Shown piece by piece: positions 6,535 through 9,984 of a stretch of DNA of 9,984 nt; positions within the stretch are counted from its first letter, which is position 1, and each line of letters starts with the position of its first letter. The DNA is from Candidatus Freyrarchaeum guaymasense (lineage in GTDB: Archaea > Asgardarchaeota > Jordarchaeia > Jordarchaeales > Freyrarchaeaceae): assembly GCA_030587405.1 (NCBI GenBank), contig JAUQZD010000051.1:1-9984 (forward strand). Reading direction: 5' to 3'. A program made the position numbers and the translations under genes. Under the pieces are notes generated by a model. That model worked only from the letters and a program-made list of their open reading frames with translations. It made no database searches and was not told the DNA's origin.

Positions 6535-6948
6535 TTATTCCTCCTCCTTCCTCCTCGCAACCCTATCAACATACTCAACATAGGAAACCTTAACTATTTC
6601 AAGCTTCGACCTGTGCTCCTCCAAGCTCCACGCAGCCTCCTCCCCCTCCTCAACGTACCCCCCTTTAACCTCGTAGTTCCTGGCGAAAACCATCCATGAA
6701 ACCCTACTCCTAGACTCGACGAACCTGACCAGCTGCTCGTACCCTCCGGGGTCAAGGTACTTCTCAGCCAGCTCCCTAAGCCTCTCCCTCGCAGCCTCGT
6801 CACCCGACGAGGCACCATAACAGGCCCTGAGTATCTCAGCCTCCACCCTGCCAATCCTCCCCTCCTCCATGAGCTTCACGAGCAACCCCATGTTCCCGCC
6901 GACCACCTCCATCACCTCCTCGAAGCTCAAATCCTTAAAGCCAGCCAA
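6535..6948 (-). CDS. Conserved-looking helical protein, unknown function, first gene of an operon
   Basis: A 137-residue protein with no recognised family. Residues 1-70 are predicted helical and acidic (LSFEEVMEVVGGNMGLLVKL; EAARERLRELAEKYL); the second half is mixed, with WMVFARNYEVKGGYVEEGE, and ends in KEEE. There are no membrane segments, Cys pairs or enzyme motifs. The start is TTG 6946-6948, with GGAGGG (6956-6961) 7 nt upstream and an in-frame stop two codons before. Its stop codon is 1 nt from the start of the 526-aa TPR protein, so the two are almost certainly co-translated and may bind each other. Confidence 0.65.
   Translation of the reverse strand: MAGFKDLSFEEVMEVVGGNMGLLVKLMEEGRIGRVEAEILRACYGASSGDEAARERLRELAEKYLDPGGYEQLVRFVESRSRVSWMVFARNYEVKGGYVEEGEEAAWSLEEHRSKLEIVKVSYVEYVDRVARRKEEE
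6540..6547 (-). promoter_or_regulatory. Ribosome binding site deciding the TTG start of the 526-aa protein
   Basis: The minus strand reads GGAGGAGG, 6 nt before TTG 6533, inside the last codons of the upstream gene. This is the best match to the anti-SD near any candidate start of the 526-aa protein and supports TTG 6533 over the start at 6581. Confidence 0.6.
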
Positions 6949-6982
6949 CCATCAGCCCTCCAGCATTCCTCCCTCTTTCCCC

Positions 6983-6992
6983 TCTAATTAAC
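6983..6992 (-). promoter_or_regulatory. TATA-like box for the two-gene minus operon
   Basis: The minus strand reads ggttaattag about 40 nt before TTG 6948, inside the 109-nt divergent spacer. It is the only A/T run at a suitable distance on this strand. Confidence 0.35.
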
Positions 6993-7002
6993 CACTTCAA
7001 CC

Positions 7003-7011
7003 CTTAAAAAC
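7003..7011 (+). promoter_or_regulatory. TATA-like box for the acyl-CoA synthetase alpha gene
   Basis: cttaaaaac lies about 50 nt before TTG 7058, which would put transcription start near 7032. A second candidate, ttataagt (7013-7020), would start about 10 nt later. The minus-strand operon reads away from the same spacer, so this is a divergent promoter pair. Confidence 0.38.
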
Positions 7012-7046
7012 GTTATAAGTCACATGCGAGTATTAAGTATTCGAAG

Positions 7047-7053
7047 GGTGATC
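7047..7053 (+). promoter_or_regulatory. Ribosome binding site deciding the TTG start of the synthetase
   Basis: GGTGATC is a 7-base match to the archaeal 16S 3' end complement, 4 nt before TTG 7058. An in-frame TGA at 7049-7051 rules out any earlier start. Confidence 0.7.
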
Positions 7054-7057
7054 CCGC

Positions 7058-8461
7058 TTGAAGGAGTCCAACTCTTTCAACGACATATTCTACCCGCGCT
7101 CGGTGGCCGTGGTGGGCGCGTCGAGGTCTCCCAACAAGCTCGGGTACCAGACGGTCATGTCCCTCCACACGGCCGGCTTTGAAGGGAGGGTTTACCCGAT
7201 AAACCCAAGGGCGAGCGAGGTCCTAGGCTACAAGGCTTACCCCAGCCTCCTAGACGTACCCGGAGAAGTAGACCTAGTAGTCGTCGCCATCCCGGGGAGA
7301 GGGGTCCTAGAAGCCGTGGAGGAGTGCGCCGAGAAGGGCGTCAAGGGCGTCATAATACTCGCCTCAGGCTTCAGGGAGATAGGCGGCGAGGGGGCGGAGC
7401 TGGAGTCCAGGATAGTTGAGACGTGCAACAGGGCAGGAATCAAGATAATAGGTCCAAACTGCCTTGGAATAATGAACTCGCACGCCAAACTCAACGCAAG
7501 CTTCTCGCCCATAGGCCCCCTCAAGAAGGGCAGCATATCCCTGATAAGCCAGAGCGGCGGAGCGGGGATGCTCCTCCTCTACCACCTCTTCGACGAGAGG
7601 CTGGGCTTCAGCAAGTTCATAACGGTCGGAAACAGGGCCAACGTCGAAATAGCAGACCTCCTCCTGTACCTGAAAGACGACGAGGAAACAAGGGTGATCT
7701 GCGTATTCATGGAGGGCGTCGACAAGGCTAGGGAGCTCCTCGAGGCAGCCAAGGAGACGTCCAAGGTTAAACCGGTCCTATGCTACAAAGCTGGGAAGAC
7801 CGAGAGAGCCGCCAAGCTGGCCCCATCCCACACCGGAAGCCTCGCTGGCAGCTACACCCTCTACAAGGCAGCCTTCAAGCAGGCGGGGGTTCTAGAAGTA
7901 GACGGGTCATCAGAGCTCATAGACGCAGCGAAGGCCCTCTCCATGCTGCCACCCCCGAGGAGCGGGGGAGTGGCCGTGCTAACCCACACAGCCGGCCCAA
8001 GCATAATAGCAACCGAGACCCTTGAGAAGGAGGAGGCCCCCCTGGCAAGCCTCTCAGAGAGGACGAAAGAGAGGATATCAAGCCAGTTCCCCTTCCCAGT
8101 CTACCTCCAGAACCCATGCGACATCACAGGCATAGGGTACGCGTACCCTCAAATATACGCGGCAGCGTCGAGGGCAATACTGGAAGACCCGGACGTAAGC
8201 GTCTTCATACCAATATTCACCCCCTCCTTCCAGCCTGAAATGCAATTCCCATACCGGGAAATCATAGACGCAGCCAAGGAGACCGGGAAAGCGGTAGTTG
8301 CAGCCCTCCTAGCCCCAACCCTCCTCTGGCCCGAGGAGAGGAGCAGGCTGGAGGAGGCCGGAATACCAGTATACTCGACGCCTGACAGGGCGGCTAAGGC
8401 GGCGGCAAACTACCTCAAGTACTGGAAGCTCAGGAGAAAGCTCGAGCAACAGGGTGGTTGA
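7058..8461 (+). CDS. ADP-forming acyl-CoA synthetase (acetate-CoA ligase), alpha subunit
   Basis: A 467-residue alpha subunit of the NDP-forming acyl-CoA synthetase family, which converts acyl-CoA + ADP + Pi to acid + CoA + ATP, an archaeal route to ATP from acetyl-CoA or amino-acid-derived acyl-CoAs. Domains in order: a CoA-binding Rossmann domain (9-135; SVAVVGASRSPNKLGY, VYPINPRA, IIGPNCLGIMN); a first ligase domain (146-280; SLISQSGGAGM, FITVGNRANVE) with the phosphorylated histidine H258 in KLAPSHTGSLAGS; and a second ligase domain (290-450; VAVLTHTAGPSI, NPCDITG). H258 agrees with the catalytic His257 of the Korarchaeum alpha subunit. The ATP-grasp beta subunit is not fused and not in the window, so it must lie elsewhere. 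The start is TTG 7058, fixed by the GGTGATC site and an upstream stop. It overlaps the threonine synthase pseudogene by 8 nt. Confidence 0.93.
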   Translation: MKESNSFNDIFYPRSVAVVGASRSPNKLGYQTVMSLHTAGFEGRVYPINPRASEVLGYKAYPSLLDVPGEVDLVVVAIPGRGVLEAVEECAEKGVKGVIILASGFREIGGEGAELESRIVETCNRAGIKIIGPNCLGIMNSHAKLNASFSPIGPLKKGSISLISQSGGAGMLLLYHLFDERLGFSKFITVGNRANVEIADLLLYLKDDEETRVICVFMEGVDKARELLEAAKETSKVKPVLCYKAGKTERAAKLAPSHTGSLAGSYTLYKAAFKQAGVLEVDGSSELIDAAKALSMLPPPRSGGVAVLTHTAGPSIIATETLEKEEAPLASLSERTKERISSQFPFPVYLQNPCDITGIGYAYPQIYAAASRAILEDPDVSVFIPIFTPSFQPEMQFPYREIIDAAKETGKAVVAALLAPTLLWPEERSRLEEAGIPVYSTPDRAAKAAANYLKYWKLRRKLEQQGG

Positions 8462-9780
8462 AGTGTACCTAGAATGCGGAGTGTGCGGCACGAGGATCGA
8501 GGAACTCCCCATCCTCTGCCCCGACCGTGGAGGCCCAATCCAAGTCTACCACGACTACGACCAGCTTAAGCTCAGCCGGGAAGACTTCCACGGCAGAACA
8601 GTATGGAGGTACAGGGAGCTGCTACCCGTCGAACACCCTCCAAGGCTCATCAGCCTCAACGAGGGGTGGACTCCGATTCAGAGGAGCGAGGTCATAGGGG
8701 AGGAGTACGCCCTAGACCTATGGTTTAAGCTGGAAACCCACAACCCGACGGGGTCACTCAAGGATAGGGGGAGCGCCGTGGAGCCGACCAAGGCGCTGGA
8801 GATGGGCGCCTCAAGCGTTGTCTGCGCCTCAACGGGTAACATGGCTTCAAGCGTCGCAGCCTACTCGGCCAAGGCGGGGGTTAAGTGCAGGATAGTTATG
8901 CCCCGTGAATCCCCCGTTGGAAAGGTTACAATGGTGAAGCTCTACGGGGCGGAAATAGAGTTCGTTGACGGGGGCTTTGACGAGCGGTGAACCTCGCCCC
9001 CTCCCTCCCAAAGGACGAGGACGTAATGTTCGTCGGCGAATACTACTGGAGGAGGAAGGGGCAGAAACGATTAGCTTCAAGCTCTGGGAGCAGCCGTCAT
9101 CAATAGACTGGGTCGTCTGCCCTGCCGGGTCGGGAGTGCTCATGTCGGCTATCTACAAGGGATTCTGGGAGTTAAAGAAAGCTTAAACTACTCGACCATA
9201 TCCCAAGGGTCGTCGGCGTCCAGGCGGAGGGATGCAGCCCGGTAGCTAGGGCGTGGAAGGAAGGCTTAATGGCGAGGTGGAGCAAGCCAAGCACTATTGC
9301 AAGCGCTATAAGGGTTGAACGCCCCTACGATGCCCCCCTTGCAGTGAAGGCTGCGAGGGAGAGCGGAGGGAGAATACTAACGGTCTCGGACAGGGAGATA
9401 ATGGACGCCTTGCGAAACAGTTAAAATAAAAATTTGGTAAGTATTTGTAAGTGCTGTCTGGCCACAGGGTGGCCTATGGGGCGGAACCTTCGGACGTGGG
9501 GCTCCGGGGCCCCCCGAAAGCCCTAATAGAAGCGTACGCCTCGATGACGGGGAAACGCCTGACAGACCAAAACACACACTACCCATAAAAGCCTACCAAC
9601 CGTGAACCCCCATAGCAGCCATCAGAAGCAACTGGAAGCTCTTCAATGGAAGGGTGGTGTGCATCCTCACCGGGTCAAGCCTTAACGACCTCACCTTAAC
9701 GACTTCAAAACGGTTAAAGACTACCTTGAAGGGAAGCTTCCAGCCTCAGAGCACGGTCAACCCCTTCCCGAAGCTATACC
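8454..9780 (+). pseudogene. thrC: Threonine synthase (PLP enzyme), broken by several frameshifts
   Basis: Threonine synthase makes threonine from O-phosphohomoserine using PLP. The first 178 codons (8454-8990) are intact: zinc ribbon C8, C11, C22, then PLP lysine K103 in HNPTGSLKDRG and STGNMASSV (126-134). The fourth zinc Cys is replaced by Arg (CPDRGG, tgt to cgt). The rest continues in other frames: AVNLAPSLPKDEDVMFVGEYY (8985-9065), ISFKLWEQPSSIDWVVCPAG (9069-9180), LLDHIPRVVGVQAEGCSPVA up to SDREIMDALRNS and stop 9422-9424, AYGAEPSDVGLRG (about 9469-9510), GRVVCILTGSSLND (9648-9689), then DFKTVKDYLEGKLP. Lesions: single-base losses near 8984 and 9066, a shift near 9180, stops, extra AT-rich sequence at 9422-9450, and a 14-bp duplication at 9680-9707. 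The GTG start overlaps the synthetase stop, so it once formed an operon with it. The 3' end is approximate. Confidence 0.88.
9680..9707 (+). repeat. 14-bp tandem duplication inside the threonine synthase pseudogene
   Basis: ccttaacgacctca (9680-9693) is followed directly by ccttaacgacttca (9694-9707), 13 of 14 bases identical. It doubles the codons for L-N-D in the conserved LTGSSLND region and shifts the frame by two. Removing one copy joins GSSLND to FKTVKDYLEGKLP, as expected for this enzyme. Confidence 0.8.
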
Positions 9781-9894
9781 CCGACTACTACTAAGCCTTA
9801 ACGGTGGAAACCCTCCATTCGTTCTTGGAGGGGCGGCGCGGCGGAGCACCCTCAAACCATCAAGCGTCTTCTCCTTCAACCCCTCCGCACCCTC
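9781..9894. other. Tail of the pseudogene region with a hairpin, no gene seen
   Basis: ccctcca (9811-9817) and tggaggg (9826-9832) form a perfect 7-bp stem with an 8-nt loop, a possible transcription end for the acyl-CoA synthetase/threonine synthase unit. The stretch is open in frames on both strands (GC-rich, few stops), but neither translation looks like a protein I know, so I annotate no gene here. Confidence 0.45.
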
Positions 9895-9924
9895 GATTCC
9901 CTTTATAAAGATTCCCTTTATAAA
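9895..9924. repeat. Perfect 15-bp tandem repeat carrying a TATA box
   Basis: gattccctttataaa occurs twice back to back (9895-9909 and 9910-9924) with no mismatch. Each copy contains ctttataaa, a near-ideal archaeal TATA box that is also close to a palindrome, so it could work in either direction. Confidence 0.75.
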
Positions 9925-9925
9925 T
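9915..9925 (+). promoter_or_regulatory. Duplicated TATA box, promoter of a gene beyond the right edge
   Basis: The second ctttataaat would place a plus-strand transcription start near 9945-9950, with A/T-rich sequence (caaaaactttttatg) after it. No start codon with a ribosome binding site can be assigned before the window ends, so the gene it serves, if any, lies mostly or wholly past 9984. Use on the minus strand is possible because the box is symmetric. Confidence 0.4.
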
Positions 9926-9984
9926 AGGGGCAAAAACTTTTTATGTGCTGCCTCTGAGAAAGTAGAGGAACTTACCAATATTTT

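Noticed and set aside
8965..9186. A separate 73-codon plus-strand gene
   Set aside because: Only its second half is meaningful and that half is the middle of threonine synthase; its start is an artefact of the frameshifts.
9757..9978. A 73-codon minus-strand reading frame at the right end
   Set aside because: Its translation crosses the tandem repeat (FIKGIFIKGI) and the end of the threonine synthase relic, it has no recognisable domain, and both strands are open here only because stops are rare in GC-rich sequence.

Overview
The window looks archaeal, most likely from a thermophilic member of the Thermoproteota (TACK) lineages; the exact group is inference. Reasons: TTG and GTG starts are common, spacers carry TATA-like boxes, ribosome binding sites match the archaeal anti-SD (GGTGATC, GGAGG), proteins are rich in Glu, Arg and Val, and the families present are typical of archaea (PIN/wHTH, HEPN/MNT, 1510-type NfeD protease, PHP phosphoesterase, ADP-forming acyl-CoA synthetase alpha subunit, zinc-ribbon threonine synthase).

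Region by region. 1-306: no convincing gene, only a possible 45-codon gene tail at the left edge. 307-1100 (-): a wHTH protein followed by a PIN-domain ribonuclease, overlapping by 4 nt, a likely toxin-antitoxin pair. 1187-1571 (-): a decayed TnpB (IS200/IS605 type) C-terminus spread over three frames and lying between two hairpins. 1611-3008 (+): an NfeD-like membrane serine protease with no slipin/stomatin partner in view. 3126-3819 (-): a HEPN + MNT nucleotidyltransferase pair. 3961-4668 (-): a PHP-domain metal phosphoesterase. 4669-4952: a spacer with two strong GC-rich hairpins. 4953-6948 (-): a two-gene operon of unknown function, a 137-aa alpha-helical protein followed by a 526-aa protein with an N-terminal TPR/SNAP-like region and three related beta-domains. 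7058-8461 (+): the acyl-CoA synthetase alpha subunit. 8454-about 9780 (+): a threonine synthase whose parts are all recognisable but which is broken by several frameshifts, stops and a 14-bp tandem duplication. 9781-9984: a short hairpin and a perfect 15-bp tandem duplication that carries a TATA box.

How it fits together. The left 4 kb is an accessory patch with two toxin-antitoxin-like pairs and a transposon relic. The middle holds one PHP enzyme and an undescribed two-gene unit. The right part is a metabolic operon (acyl-CoA energy conservation, then threonine synthesis) whose second gene has decayed. No tRNA, rRNA or CRISPR array was seen. The most promising undescribed item is the 4953-6948 operon; the best-supported oddities are the threonine synthase pseudogene and the TnpB relic.
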